DNA from: Gammaproteobacteria bacterium
Lineage (GTDB): Bacteria; Pseudomonadota; Gammaproteobacteria; Steroidobacterales; Woeseiaceae
Direction of reading: 5' to 3'
Assembly: GCA_029862045.1 (NCBI GenBank)
Contig: JAOTYE010000002.1
Location: 186,001-250,000, forward strand
DNA length: 64,000 bases
Under the pieces are notes generated by a model. That model was not told the origin of the DNA, did not search any database, and saw only the letters and a program-made list of their open reading frames with translations. Each line of letters starts with the position of its first letter. The stretch's first letter is position 1. Made by a program: the position numbers and the translations under genes. Shown piece after piece: positions 41,170 to 49,728 of this stretch.

Positions 41170-42816
41170 GTGGCGACGACGATCGATATTATCGTTCCCG
41201 ACCTCGGTGACTTCGAGGACGTCGAAGTCATTGAAGTGCTCGTCTCGGCCGGTGATACGGTTGCAAGGGAAGACGGGCTCATCACGATCGAAACCGACAA
41301 GGCCGCGATGGATGTGCCGTCACCCGAGAACGGTGTCATCGAGGAGCTAACGACGGCCGTAGGCGACAAGGTGTCGGCAGGATCCGTGATCGGTAAGCTC
41401 AAAGTCGAAGTCAGCGACACCGTCGTCATCACGCCGGCCCTGCAGCATGAGCCGACCGGCGACACGACTGTGCTCGCGACACCCGCAAAACCCGAAGGCG
41501 AAGCGCAAAGATCCGGTGGCGTACAAACGCTCGTTGTTCCCGATCTCGGTGATTTTGATCATGTTGAAGTTATCGAAGTCCACATTTCCAACGGTGACCA
41601 GGTCAAGGTCGAAGATCCGCTCGTCACGCTTGAGACGGATAAAGCTGCGATGGACGTACCGGCGATTGTCGGTGGTCGCATCGAATCGGTACTTGTCAAG
41701 GTAGGCGATAAGGTGTCGAAAGGATCGTCGCTCGCAATCATCGAGGCGGTAGCCGCGCCCGTCACGCCGCCTGCAGAAGCGAAGGCAGCGCCAGCGGATG
41801 CGACACAGACATTCGCTGCAAGACCTGCAGAAAAACCCGAGCCGCCAAAGCAACAACAAGCCCCATCGATACCACGCGATTTGCCCCCGATCAATGAAGC
41901 CGGTTTTTCACGCGCGCACGCGAGTCCATCGGTCAGAAAACTCGCGCGTGAACTCGGTGTGGACCTTGCACAGGTCAATGGCAACGGCCTCAAGAACCGC
42001 ATTCTGCATGACGACGTCAAGGCGTTCGTCAAGGCGATACTCAGCGGGCAGGCTGCCGGGCCAGCCGGCGGCGGACTGCCGAAGACACCAAGCATCGATT
42101 TCTCGAAGTTTGGTGAGATCGAAACGCAGCCGCTTACGCGGATTCAAAAGATCTCGGGTCCGCGGCTGCAGGCAAGCTGGATCAACTTGCCACACGTTAC
42201 GCAGCATGACCTTGCTGATATTACCGATCTCGAGGCGAAGCGTCAGGAACTCAAAGGACCGGCCAAAAAGCGCGGCATTTCGCTGACACCGCTTGCATTC
42301 ATTATGAAAGCCGTTGTCGCGGCATTGCGGGAATTCCCCAAAGTCAATGCCTCACTGGCTGATGACGGTGAGAGCCTGGTCTTCAAGAAGTACATTCACA
42401 TCGGTTTCGCAGCCGACACTGACCAGGGACTCGTGGTGCCTGTCATTCGCGATGCCGATCAGAAAGATGTCTACGAGCTCGCGAATGAGCTCGGCGAACT
42501 CTCTGCGGCTGCACGTGACGGCAAACTCAAGGTGCCGCAACTACAAGGGGCGTCTTTCACAATCTCGAGTCTGGGCGGCATCGGAGGCACGGCATTTACT
42601 CCGATTGTGAATGCGCCGGAAGTCGCGATCCTCGGTGTCTCTCGTTCGTCGATGCAACCGGTCTGGAATGGATCCGGGTTCGAGCCGCGGCTGATGCTGC
42701 CGGTATCGCTTTCCTACGACCATCGCGTCATCGATGGCGCGTCCGCTGTTCGCTTCACGACATTCCTCGGGCAGCAACTGGCTGACGTCGAGGGCCTGCT
42801 TCAGGCGTCCCCGTAG
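41170..42816 (+). CDS. aceF: Pyruvate dehydrogenase E2, dihydrolipoyl acetyltransferase
   Basis: This 548-residue protein has two tandem lipoyl domains (about 4-75 and 120-195), each with ETDKAAMDVP carrying the lipoylated lysine. An Ala/Pro-rich linker follows, then a subunit-binding domain (ASPSVRKLARELGVDLAQVN, about 255-290). The catalytic domain ends in SYDHRVIDGASAVRF, with the His and Asp of CoA acetyltransfer. E. coli AceF has three lipoyl domains; two is a usual variant. The start is GTG. The stop overlaps lpdA's GTG by one base. Confidence 0.96.
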   Translation: MATTIDIIVPDLGDFEDVEVIEVLVSAGDTVAREDGLITIETDKAAMDVPSPENGVIEELTTAVGDKVSAGSVIGKLKVEVSDTVVITPALQHEPTGDTTVLATPAKPEGEAQRSGGVQTLVVPDLGDFDHVEVIEVHISNGDQVKVEDPLVTLETDKAAMDVPAIVGGRIESVLVKVGDKVSKGSSLAIIEAVAAPVTPPAEAKAAPADATQTFAARPAEKPEPPKQQQAPSIPRDLPPINEAGFSRAHASPSVRKLARELGVDLAQVNGNGLKNRILHDDVKAFVKAILSGQAAGPAGGGLPKTPSIDFSKFGEIETQPLTRIQKISGPRLQASWINLPHVTQHDLADITDLEAKRQELKGPAKKRGISLTPLAFIMKAVVAALREFPKVNASLADDGESLVFKKYIHIGFAADTDQGLVVPVIRDADQKDVYELANELGELSAAARDGKLKVPQLQGASFTISSLGGIGGTAFTPIVNAPEVAILGVSRSSMQPVWNGSGFEPRLMLPVSLSYDHRVIDGASAVRFTTFLGQQLADVEGLLQASP

Positions 42817-44222
42817 TGGCAGACCACCAGGCGCAACTCGTTGTAATTGGTTCGGGGCCCGGCGGCTATACGGCTGCGTTTCGGGCTGCGGACCTGGGCA
42901 TGGACGTCATTTTGATCGAACGATTCGACTCGCTCGGCGGCGTTTGTCTCAATGTCGGTTGCATCCCCTCAAAAGCGCTGCTGCACGCGGCGAAGGTCAT
43001 CGATGATGCGGAGGCAATGGCCGATCATGGTGTGGCCTTCGGTAAGCCCAAGATCGATGCGCTCAAGCTTCGCGGCTGGAAGAACGAGGTTGTCGACAAG
43101 CTGACCGGTGGCCTGACGCAGCTCGCGAAGCAACGCAAGGTCCGCGTGGTTCACGGCACCGCGAAGTTCGAATCGGCAAATTCCCTACGTCTCGACAACG
43201 ACGAAACCGTCGCTTTCGAGAAATGCATCATTGCCGCCGGCTCCGAAAGCATCATGTTGCCCGGTTTGCCGGATGATCCACGCATTATCGATTCAACTGG
43301 CGCGTTGGAACTCGATCCGCTGCCGAAACGCTTGCTGGTCGTTGGCGGTGGCATCATCGGCCTCGAAATGGCCTGCGTATACAGTGCGCTTGGCACGGAA
43401 GTCAGCGTCGTCGAATTGATGGATTCGCTGATGCCCGGGACTGACAAGGACTTGTTGCGTCCGTTCCTGAAAGTGGTCAAACCTCGCTACGAAGCGATCA
43501 TGACGTCGACCAAGGTAACTGGCATGCGGCCAACCGTGCCAGGCATAGCGGTGTCGTTCGAAGGCAAGGATGCGCCGGAGATTGGTGTCTACGATCGCGT
43601 ACTGGTTGCTGTGGGCAGACGCGCCAACGGTGACCGGCTTGACGCTGATAAAGCAGGTATTGAAGTCAGCGATCGCGGTGTTATCGCGGTTGACAAGCAA
43701 ATGCGCACCAACGTGTCGCACATCTTCGCGATCGGCGATGTTGTTCCCGGACCGATGCTCGCGCATAAGGCGACGCATGAGGGCAAAGTCGCTGCCGAGG
43801 TTGCCGCAGGCGAGAAGAGCTACTTCGACGCCAGGACGATTCCGTCGGTTGCCTATACTGATCCGGAGATCGCATGGGTCGGCCTGACCGAGACTGACGC
43901 GAAAGAGCAGGGTATCGAGTACGACAAGACACAGATTCCGTGGGCAGCGAGTGGCAGGGCGCTGTCACTCGGCCGACCCGAAGGATTCACGAAGCTCTTG
44001 TGGGACAAGAAAACTGAACGCGTGCTGGGCGGCGCGATCGTTGGCCCGAATGCCGGTGATTTGATTGCTGAAGTCGGCCTCGCCATCGAAATGGGCGCCG
44101 ATACGCATGACATCGGACTCACCATACACCCACACCCGACACTTTCCGAAACGGTTGCGTTCGCAGCCGAAGCCTATGCAGGTACGCTCACCGATCTGTA
44201 CATGCCTAAGAAGCATAAATAA
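42816..44222 (+). CDS. lpdA: Dihydrolipoamide dehydrogenase (E3)
   Basis: The 468-residue flavoprotein starts from a GTG that overlaps the aceF stop. The N-terminal FAD site is VIGSGPGGYTAAFRAADLG, and the redox disulfide is GGVCLNVGCIPSKALLH. The NAD site reads VVGGGIIGLEMACVY. The C-terminal interface with the catalytic His is TIHPHPTLSETV. It reoxidises dihydrolipoamide on E2 with NAD+. Being in the pyruvate dehydrogenase operon, it probably serves that complex; other 2-oxoacid complexes may share it. Confidence 0.97.
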   Translation: MADHQAQLVVIGSGPGGYTAAFRAADLGMDVILIERFDSLGGVCLNVGCIPSKALLHAAKVIDDAEAMADHGVAFGKPKIDALKLRGWKNEVVDKLTGGLTQLAKQRKVRVVHGTAKFESANSLRLDNDETVAFEKCIIAAGSESIMLPGLPDDPRIIDSTGALELDPLPKRLLVVGGGIIGLEMACVYSALGTEVSVVELMDSLMPGTDKDLLRPFLKVVKPRYEAIMTSTKVTGMRPTVPGIAVSFEGKDAPEIGVYDRVLVAVGRRANGDRLDADKAGIEVSDRGVIAVDKQMRTNVSHIFAIGDVVPGPMLAHKATHEGKVAAEVAAGEKSYFDARTIPSVAYTDPEIAWVGLTETDAKEQGIEYDKTQIPWAASGRALSLGRPEGFTKLLWDKKTERVLGGAIVGPNAGDLIAEVGLAIEMGADTHDIGLTIHPHPTLSETVAFAAEAYAGTLTDLYMPKKHK

Positions 44223-44238
44223 CTAGTTACACTAGTTA
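44220..44238. repeat. Palindrome overlapping the lpdA stop codon
   Basis: TAACTAGT-tac-ACTAGTTA is a perfect inverted repeat with 8-base arms; the lpdA stop TAA is its first three bases. The following bases (GTTAAAG) have no T-run, so it is not a classical terminator. It may be an mRNA 3' hairpin or a binding site. The 231-base gap after it holds no supported gene. Confidence 0.5.
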
Positions 44239-44453
44239 GTTAAAGTAGATTCGAGAGCTAGCACGTCGAGATTACTTGCGTTCTGGTCGCGCGGTGTCAG
44301 TCCCGTAACGGCCAGAAGCGGAAATACGGCATCAATTCCGGGACGTCCCTTGAAAAGTCTGCTAGCTATCGGCTAAGTACTTACACCAGTTGTACTATCT
44401 GCGGCATTCGGTACCGTGATGGGTCAGGGTCCTCCTTACTTCGGGAGACATAA

Positions 44454-44864
44454 GTGAAGCGAGAACTGACCGTCATGTGCATCATGGCTTGCCTGGCGGC
44501 ATGCTCATCAACTCCCGAGCAAATCGAAGCCGCTAACGTATCTGCTCTAAAGTATAAGGATTACACATGCGACGAAATCGAAACGGCGGGCGGAAAAATA
44601 AAAGAGAGGATGCTCGCAGGTGACGGGCTTGAAGCTCACGAGCTGGCACAGCTTAAGGCCGACTTTGAAGCACTGCGTGAGAACTCCACTTACAAAGAAT
44701 GCAAAAATGATGTCTTTTTGCCTGAAGAGACAAGGGCTGTTGAGCACGAACAAGCAATTCGAGAATGGAAGACAAAGCGAAATCTCGCTTGTCCCAGACG
44801 AATGGTGTCTCGTGGCCTTTGCCGGCACGATTGGGAACTCACCCACCCCAAGCCCGTCCCGTAA
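44454..44864 (+). CDS. Lipoprotein of unknown function
   Basis: The GTG start has CGGGAGA about 6 bases upstream. The 136-residue protein opens with a lipoprotein signal ending CLAAC (mature Cys17), followed by a charged, probably helical region (KYKDYTCDEIETAGGKIKER). Cysteines 39, 82, 111 and 121 are spread through the rest and could form disulfides. The gene is AT-richer than its neighbours, a possible sign of recent acquisition. No family is recognised. Confidence 0.68.
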   Translation: MKRELTVMCIMACLAACSSTPEQIEAANVSALKYKDYTCDEIETAGGKIKERMLAGDGLEAHELAQLKADFEALRENSTYKECKNDVFLPEETRAVEHEQAIREWKTKRNLACPRRMVSRGLCRHDWELTHPKPVP

Positions 44865-45218
44865 ATCGCGAAAAGTGCTTCTGTCAGTACTTTTAGAAGA
44901 GCCAGTTGGGTTATATCCGGCCGTTCAAGGCTCTACCACCTCGATGTCTGCTTTGGGTCGAGGCGCGTCTCGGTATATCGTTCCGCGACCGTTGCGTAGG
45001 AGAAGTCCTCCTGCGATCGTGACGCTAGCGGCAGGCCAAGCAGGACGACCAGCAACAGGAACTTGAAGAAGCGTACCCAGGTCATCTCACACCCCCTTTT
45101 TGGCACATTGGCGAACTCAACTATGCCTCTTTGGACATGGTGTCTGGTTCACCGGGGAACACTGGGGAAACTACGTAGCGAGAAAACCCCGGTCGGTAAG
45201 CGTATTACGATCGATGTT
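44865..45218. other. 354-base stretch between convergent genes, with one small candidate gene
   Basis: The only credible coding unit here is the 50-residue frame on the minus strand listed separately. Around 44874-44898 there is a short AAAAGT...ACTTTT repeat and next to it CTTCT...AGAAG, too weak to call a terminator. The rest, including 45086-45218, shows no gene, tRNA or clear regulatory element. Confidence 0.5.
44933..45085 (-). CDS. 50-residue secreted or membrane small protein (candidate)
   Basis: On the minus strand an ATG at 45085 opens 50 codons. The N-terminus MTWVRFFKFLLLVVLLGLPL is an obvious signal peptide, with a plausible cleavage after ALAS-like LPLASRS. The mature part (QEDFSYATVAERYTETRLDP) is hydrophilic. 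GGGGG lies about 7 bases before the start. The frame and composition look like a real small protein, but it is short and has no recognised family. It would be the last gene of the minus-strand group starting with the cfa gene. Confidence 0.5.
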   Translation of the reverse strand: MTWVRFFKFLLLVVLLGLPLASRSQEDFSYATVAERYTETRLDPKQTSRW

Positions 45219-45758
45219 TCAGAAGGACTTGCCCAGCGCGCGTGCGAAATCCGCGTCCGTCAGCTGCCGAAAAGCGTAGCGATATCCGAAGTACACGGCG
45301 ATACCGTAGAACAGGATGTCCATCGGTTCAAACGTGGCTGTCATGATCTCTATTGCGACATCCAGGTTCAGCTGGGACAGGATCTCCAGGTAAGGAATGC
45401 CCTCGGCATCGGCTATGAAATACGTCATCGTAAGCAGGTTACCCAGCGCACATCCGATCAATGACAGTACTGCACCGGCAACGCCATAAATCTGATCCAT
45501 TCCCTTGCCGACTATGCGTATAGTAAATCCGACAGCAAAGCCGATGCCAATGGCGATCCAGCCGATCTGGTAACCCGAAGCTACAGTCACCGCCGCCCAG
45601 ATACCCGCGCCAACCACAGCTGCGACCAATCCGGCCAGAACGGCCATGACCAGATTCTGCTCGGAACGCAGTTGTTCCAGGGCCATCTGGAGCTCCGGTT
45701 CGGAAATGTTCGCCGCCTGATTCGACGTCGTTTGCTCGTTCGAGTCGTCGTTGTCCAT
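45219..45758 (-). CDS. Unrecognised inner-membrane protein
   Basis: The 179-residue protein has a polar N-terminus (MDNDDSNEQTTSNQAANISE) and about four hydrophobic segments between residues 38 and 155 (LVMAVLAGLVAAVVGAGIW, WIAIGIGFAVGFTIRIVG, VAGAVLSLIGCALGNLLTM and a last one near ILFYGIAVYFGYRYAF). These proteins are sometimes annotated as generic membrane proteins with a C4-type or Yip1-like name, but I cannot assign a family. It starts 18 bases after the cfa gene ends, same strand, so the two may be co-transcribed. Confidence 0.75.
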   Translation of the reverse strand: MDNDDSNEQTTSNQAANISEPELQMALEQLRSEQNLVMAVLAGLVAAVVGAGIWAAVTVASGYQIGWIAIGIGFAVGFTIRIVGKGMDQIYGVAGAVLSLIGCALGNLLTMTYFIADAEGIPYLEILSQLNLDVAIEIMTATFEPMDILFYGIAVYFGYRYAFRQLTDADFARALGKSF

Positions 45759-45776
45759 GATCGATTTCCTAGATTG

Positions 45777-46919
45777 TCACGCTATGACACGCGCATACAC
45801 AGAATCACGCATTCCCATTTTGGACATGACGAGCTGCCACAGCAACAGGTCCTCGACATCAAAAGCCGCCTTGCAGGAGAGCAGGTAATAGTTCCACATG
45901 CGCCGGAACTTCTCATCGAACCGATGTTGCCCTTTCAGCGCTTTGATGGCCTCCCAGTTTTTTTCGAAGTTGGCCTGCCATGCGGCCAGTGTCTTCGAGT
46001 AGAAGCGGCCGTAGTTTTCCCAGTCGTGGACGACGAACAGGCCCTGAATCGCTTTTGCCAGTTGTGGCATCGACGGCGCCATCGAATTGCGGAAGATGTA
46101 TTTCTCAATCCACGGGTCGACGATGGTCGTACTTTCGCTATTGCCGATCGTGTGCAGCAGGAACAGCCCATCGTCATCGAGTAGTCGATGAACGACTTGC
46201 ATGATCTTGCCGTAGTTCTTGTACCCGACATGCTCGATCATGCCGCAAATCAATATCTTGTCGTAGCGGGTCTCGAGCTTATTCGGAAGATCCCGATAAT
46301 CCGATGGCACGATATCGACGGGTAGTCCTGCCGTGTGATCGCGCGCGAACCTGGCCTGCTCGTTCGATAGCGTCACACCCGTAACCTCGCAGCCGCGTGT
46401 CGTGGCCGCATATTTGGCAAAGCCTCCCCAGCCACAGCCGATGTCCAGCAACCGGTCGTCGCCATTCAGTTCGAGTTTTTCGCACAGCATCTCGAGTTTG
46501 TTGATCTCAGCTTGTTGCAGATCGTCAGTATCATTGAAAAAGCAGCACGTGTACTGATTGTAGGGACCGAGGAACTGTTCGTACATGCGGTGATCGAGGT
46601 CGTAGTGCTGTTCTGCAACCGCTACTGCCCGTTTCTTGCTCTGCAGGTTCGACAACTTGGATTTAAGGTCAAGGAAGATGCGGTTGATCCGTGACAACTG
46701 GCTATTGTGCGTATCGGCACCAATCAAGCGCCGGAAAAGAGCGTCGAGCGACGCCACATCCCAGTCACCATCAATGTAGGCCTCCCCGAGACCGACCGAG
46801 CCGCGGGCCGTACGGCGAAAAAACCGCTCCCGGTTTACCTGAATATCCCACGGCCTGTCGCCATTAATGGCTACGTCTGCCCTGGCAAGCGTGTTTGTCA
46901 CAATGCGCTTAAAAGCCAT
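45777..46919 (-). CDS. cfa: Cyclopropane-fatty-acyl-phospholipid synthase family protein
   Basis: From the ATG at 46919 (CGGAG 6 bases upstream) the protein is 380 residues. GSVGLGEAYIDGDWDVASLD is the N-terminal CFA-synthase mark; LLDIGCGWGGFAKYAAT is the SAM-binding loop; MIEHVGYKNYGKIMQ and HTIGNS carry conserved active-site residues. It adds a methylene from SAM across a double bond of membrane phospholipid acyl chains, usually in stationary phase or acid stress. It is divergent from the OsmC gene. An upstream ATG adds six residues only. Confidence 0.93.
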   Translation of the reverse strand: MAFKRIVTNTLARADVAINGDRPWDIQVNRERFFRRTARGSVGLGEAYIDGDWDVASLDALFRRLIGADTHNSQLSRINRIFLDLKSKLSNLQSKKRAVAVAEQHYDLDHRMYEQFLGPYNQYTCCFFNDTDDLQQAEINKLEMLCEKLELNGDDRLLDIGCGWGGFAKYAATTRGCEVTGVTLSNEQARFARDHTAGLPVDIVPSDYRDLPNKLETRYDKILICGMIEHVGYKNYGKIMQVVHRLLDDDGLFLLHTIGNSESTTIVDPWIEKYIFRNSMAPSMPQLAKAIQGLFVVHDWENYGRFYSKTLAAWQANFEKNWEAIKALKGQHRFDEKFRRMWNYYLLSCKAAFDVEDLLLWQLVMSKMGMRDSVYARVIA

Positions 46920-47053
46920 GATTACTCCGCGTGTCACATCCGCCAGTTATAGTGAAATCGGGCGAAAAACTGGATTTTCAGCCTGTGTTAAATACGTATT
47001 GCCGCGTGGTCCCTGGCGTTCGAATCTAACATTGCGTAACCGGAGGAGTAACG

Positions 47054-47500
47054 GTGCAAGACTTTCCCCACCACTATGTCGTCGCAGCATCAGCCCGAAG
47101 CGATAGCAATGTCCAACTGGCGAGCCCCGGCGTTGACAACATCGAATCGGCAGGACCGGCTGAATTCGGCGGGCCCGGCGATCAATGGTCGCCTGAGACC
47201 CTGCTCGTGGCTTCTGTCGCGGACTGTTTTATTCTGTCGTTCAAGGCAATCGCTCGGGCGTCGAGGTTGGAGTGGAGCGCACTGACCTGTGACGTCGTCG
47301 GCGACCTGAATCGGGTGGATCGGGTCACGCAATTCACCGCTTTTAGCATTCGCGCAACGCTCGAGGTGCCGGATAGCACGAACGAGAGCAAGGCGCTGCG
47401 CCTGTTGGAAAAGGCGGAGAAGTCCTGCCTGATCACGAACTCCCTGATCGCGGATTCGCAGCTCGAGGCCGAGGTTCGGGTTGCGGGCATGGCAGCCTGA
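47054..47500 (+). CDS. OsmC/Ohr family protein
   Basis: The GTG start has an excellent ribosome site (CGGAGGAG, 5 bases upstream). The 148-residue protein shows the OsmC pattern: QWSPETLLVASVADCFILSF with the first redox Cys, and EKSCLITNSL with the second. Ohr/OsmC proteins reduce organic hydroperoxides through this cysteine pair. The short N-terminal domain fits the YhfA/OsmC-like subgroup. It is divergent from cfa and convergent with the DoxX gene. Confidence 0.88.
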   Translation: MQDFPHHYVVAASARSDSNVQLASPGVDNIESAGPAEFGGPGDQWSPETLLVASVADCFILSFKAIARASRLEWSALTCDVVGDLNRVDRVTQFTAFSIRATLEVPDSTNESKALRLLEKAEKSCLITNSLIADSQLEAEVRVAGMAA

Positions 47501-47520
47501 TCGTCAGGTGCCCGCCACAA

Positions 47521-48018
47521 CTACCTGAAACGCTTGGCGAGGACGTGGTCGATGCTGAGCTTGCCGGCACCTTTGAAGACGAGCGGCACGAGCATCGCCA
47601 GGAACAATAGCGGGATACGGTAATTGCCGAAGCCTTTGTTCGAAACCGAATAGCCCTTCCAGAGTTCGGCGAAGCTCGAATAATCGTCGGGCCAGTGAAC
47701 GCCGGAGATTGCAACAATCGTCAGTATCACGAGACTGAAGGCCCAGAATCTTGTGAACAATCCAAGCACCAATCCAGCGGCGCCGAGAATTTCGGACCAT
47801 GTCGCGATGAACCAGCTTATTTCAACGGGAACTACGTTGAACGGAAACGGAAAATTGTCCTGTACATTTGCAAACCAGTTATTGCCGTTGAGTTTCATCA
47901 TGCCGGCTTTACCGAATTCGTATGCCATCAACAGGCGAATCGGCAAAAGCGCGACCCAGTCGCCGGCCGGATCAAGAACGTTTACCACGCGTTTCCAGAA
48001 TTGATGTAGCTTGTCCAT
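47521..48018 (-). CDS. DoxX-family membrane protein (HvfX-like)
   Basis: The 165-residue protein has four transmembrane helices (about residues 18-40, 66-88, 90-108 and 140-155). PIRLLMAYEFGKAGMMKLNG and ATWSEILGAAGLVLGLFTRF are typical of DoxX. The NWFANVQDNFPFPFNVVP loop matches the HvfX-type DoxX proteins in MNIO operons. It is the last gene of the three-gene minus-strand operon with HvfC- and HvfB-like genes, 10 bases from HvfC. It probably acts at the membrane on the modified peptide or on metal. The function is inferred from context. Confidence 0.85.
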   Translation of the reverse strand: MDKLHQFWKRVVNVLDPAGDWVALLPIRLLMAYEFGKAGMMKLNGNNWFANVQDNFPFPFNVVPVEISWFIATWSEILGAAGLVLGLFTRFWAFSLVILTIVAISGVHWPDDYSSFAELWKGYSVSNKGFGNYRIPLLFLAMLVPLVFKGAGKLSIDHVLAKRFR

Positions 48019-48028
48019 TGCTAACTCC

Positions 48029-48802
48029 TTAGTCTGGCGATCGTGTGCCAGTTAGAATTTCAAGTTGTCTCATTTCCTCGAGTGCCGCAGCGCCGTGTTG
48101 AATCAGTGCGTCGACATCCGTGTAATTGATTTCCTCGGCGACCGATCGCAGCAGTGCTTCGCCGGATTTCTGTGAGTCGTTTTCATCGATTATTTCGAGC
48201 AGTCGTGCTGTGATCGGATTAAGTTCGAGAAATCCGACCTTGTCGTCGCTGCGGCGATAAACGGCGAGGAAGACTGGCTGTTCGGCAGGTTCTGCCGGCA
48301 TGTAGTCGTTCGATATGCGGTGTACCGGATATTGATACGCATACACCCACGCCAGCTCCGACCTAACGGGGATGTTTGCGAGCAAATCTCCGTTGGGGTC
48401 GATATCTGTCAAATCATTGCTGGCTTCCGAAATCGAAAGTGCCAACTCGATGTACTCGTAATGCGCGAGCTCGAGCAGAAACGGAAAATCGTCTTCTTGT
48501 AATTCGTATTCATGCTGCAGAAAAGCGAGAAACTCCTCAGGCAGTTGTAGAAAATAAGGCGTCTCGGCGCGGTGTCGTTGCATGAACTGACGAATCAAGC
48601 TTTTCCACTTTGTGTCTGAGTGCAACTTCTTCAAGACAGGGAACATATTCGATAACAGGTTGCGCAAATTATTGAAAAATAACTCGCGATAGATTGCCAT
48701 GCGGCGATCCTCGACACCTTCGGGTGGCGACACGTGTTCGGGGTCGCGAATATGCGCCGCGAAGGCAATCTGCTTTTTCTGGAAGTCAGGCAGTTCAGCC
48801 AT
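48029..48802 (-). CDS. HvfC-like MNIO partner protein (DUF2063)
   Basis: The 257-residue protein begins with the DUF2063 N-terminal domain: DRRMAIYRELFFNNLRNLLS and FPVLKKLHSDTKWKSLIRQF, followed by FLQLPEEFLAFL. The C-terminal part is a helical and beta domain ending in SPD. These proteins are recognition partners of MNIO (DUF692) enzymes and bind the leader of small metal-binding RiPP precursors. The start overlaps the HvfB-like stop by 8 bases. No precursor gene is next to it. Confidence 0.87.
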   Translation of the reverse strand: MAELPDFQKKQIAFAAHIRDPEHVSPPEGVEDRRMAIYRELFFNNLRNLLSNMFPVLKKLHSDTKWKSLIRQFMQRHRAETPYFLQLPEEFLAFLQHEYELQEDDFPFLLELAHYEYIELALSISEASNDLTDIDPNGDLLANIPVRSELAWVYAYQYPVHRISNDYMPAEPAEQPVFLAVYRRSDDKVGFLELNPITARLLEIIDENDSQKSGEALLRSVAEEINYTDVDALIQHGAAALEEMRQLEILTGTRSPD

Positions 48803-49649
48803 TGGCAGCCTCCCTTGTCGCGGCTTCAGTCTGAAGCTTCCGGATGTGAGTCAGCTCATCAAGCAATTCTTCGATAGGTGGGAAGTTGAAATCACGTTCG
48901 AGCAATGTTGGTACGGCACCAAAGTGTGCGTAGGCGTCAGCAAGCAGTTGCCAGGCCTGATCATCGACCGGTGCGCCATGCGTGTCGATGCGCAGGTCCT
49001 CGGCTTCGATATAGTGTCCCGCCAGATGAAAATACCGAATCCGGTCGGCAGGCATCTTGAGCATGAACTCGTGCGCGTCATAGTTGTGATTGATGCTGTT
49101 GACGACAATATTGTTGATGTCGAGCATCAGGTCGCAATCGGCCTCGTCGAGAACGGCAAGCGTGAATTCCGCCTCGTTCATCGACGTGTCGGTCGGTGCG
49201 TAGTAGGAGACGTTTTCGAGCGCGATGCGTTGCTCGAGAATGTCCTGTACTCGCCGGACCCGGTCAGCGACGTATTTGACCGCATCTTCGGTAAAAGGAA
49301 TTGGCATCAGGTCATACAGTTGCCCGTCGTCGCCGCAGTAACTCAAGTGCTCCGAGTACATGCGAATTTTGTGCTCCGCCATGAAATCCTTGATATCGCG
49401 AACGAGCTGCTCATCGAGTGGAGCAGGGGAGCCGATAGACAACGACAAGCCATGAATCAAGAACGGATACCGCTCGGTAAACCAGCGTAGTTTCTTGCCG
49501 AGCGCGCCGCCGACGTGAATCCAGTTCTCCGGCGCGATCTCCATGAAATCGATGCTACCGGGCGACACCTGCTTCAGCTTGTCCGCCAATGGACGCCTGA
49601 AACCAAGGCCAGCGCCCGATACCGGGTATTGTGGGTTTGGATCGCTCAT
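48795..49649 (-). CDS. HvfB-like MNIO enzyme (DUF692), multinuclear non-haem iron oxidase
   Basis: From the ATG at 49649 the product is 284 residues. The DUF692 TIM-barrel metal ligands are present: His in FLIHGLSLSIG, SEHLSYCGDD, ALENVSYYAP, MLDINNIVVN, RYFHLAGHYI and RIDTHGAPVDDQ. The family uses two or three irons to convert cysteines of small peptides into oxazolone/thioamide or similar groups that bind copper. It heads the minus-strand operon with the HvfC-like and DoxX genes. The region upstream (49650-49728) is too short for a precursor gene. Confidence 0.92.
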   Translation of the reverse strand: MSDPNPQYPVSGAGLGFRRPLADKLKQVSPGSIDFMEIAPENWIHVGGALGKKLRWFTERYPFLIHGLSLSIGSPAPLDEQLVRDIKDFMAEHKIRMYSEHLSYCGDDGQLYDLMPIPFTEDAVKYVADRVRRVQDILEQRIALENVSYYAPTDTSMNEAEFTLAVLDEADCDLMLDINNIVVNSINHNYDAHEFMLKMPADRIRYFHLAGHYIEAEDLRIDTHGAPVDDQAWQLLADAYAHFGAVPTLLERDFNFPPIEELLDELTHIRKLQTEAATREAANG

Positions 49650-49728
49650 TTCAGTCCCGTTCATGAGTTACAACACAAGACCACACGATGGTCGCATTTA
49701 TTACACTGCAAAGCCCTGTACGTATGGC

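Noticed and set aside
44223-44453. tRNA or mobile-element remnant after lpdA
   Set aside because: No cloverleaf, transposase fragment or terminal repeats could be made out.
44620-45066. 148-codon plus-strand frame overlapping the lipoprotein end
   Set aside because: It is out of frame with a better-supported lipoprotein, and its second half lies opposite the small minus-strand signal-peptide gene.
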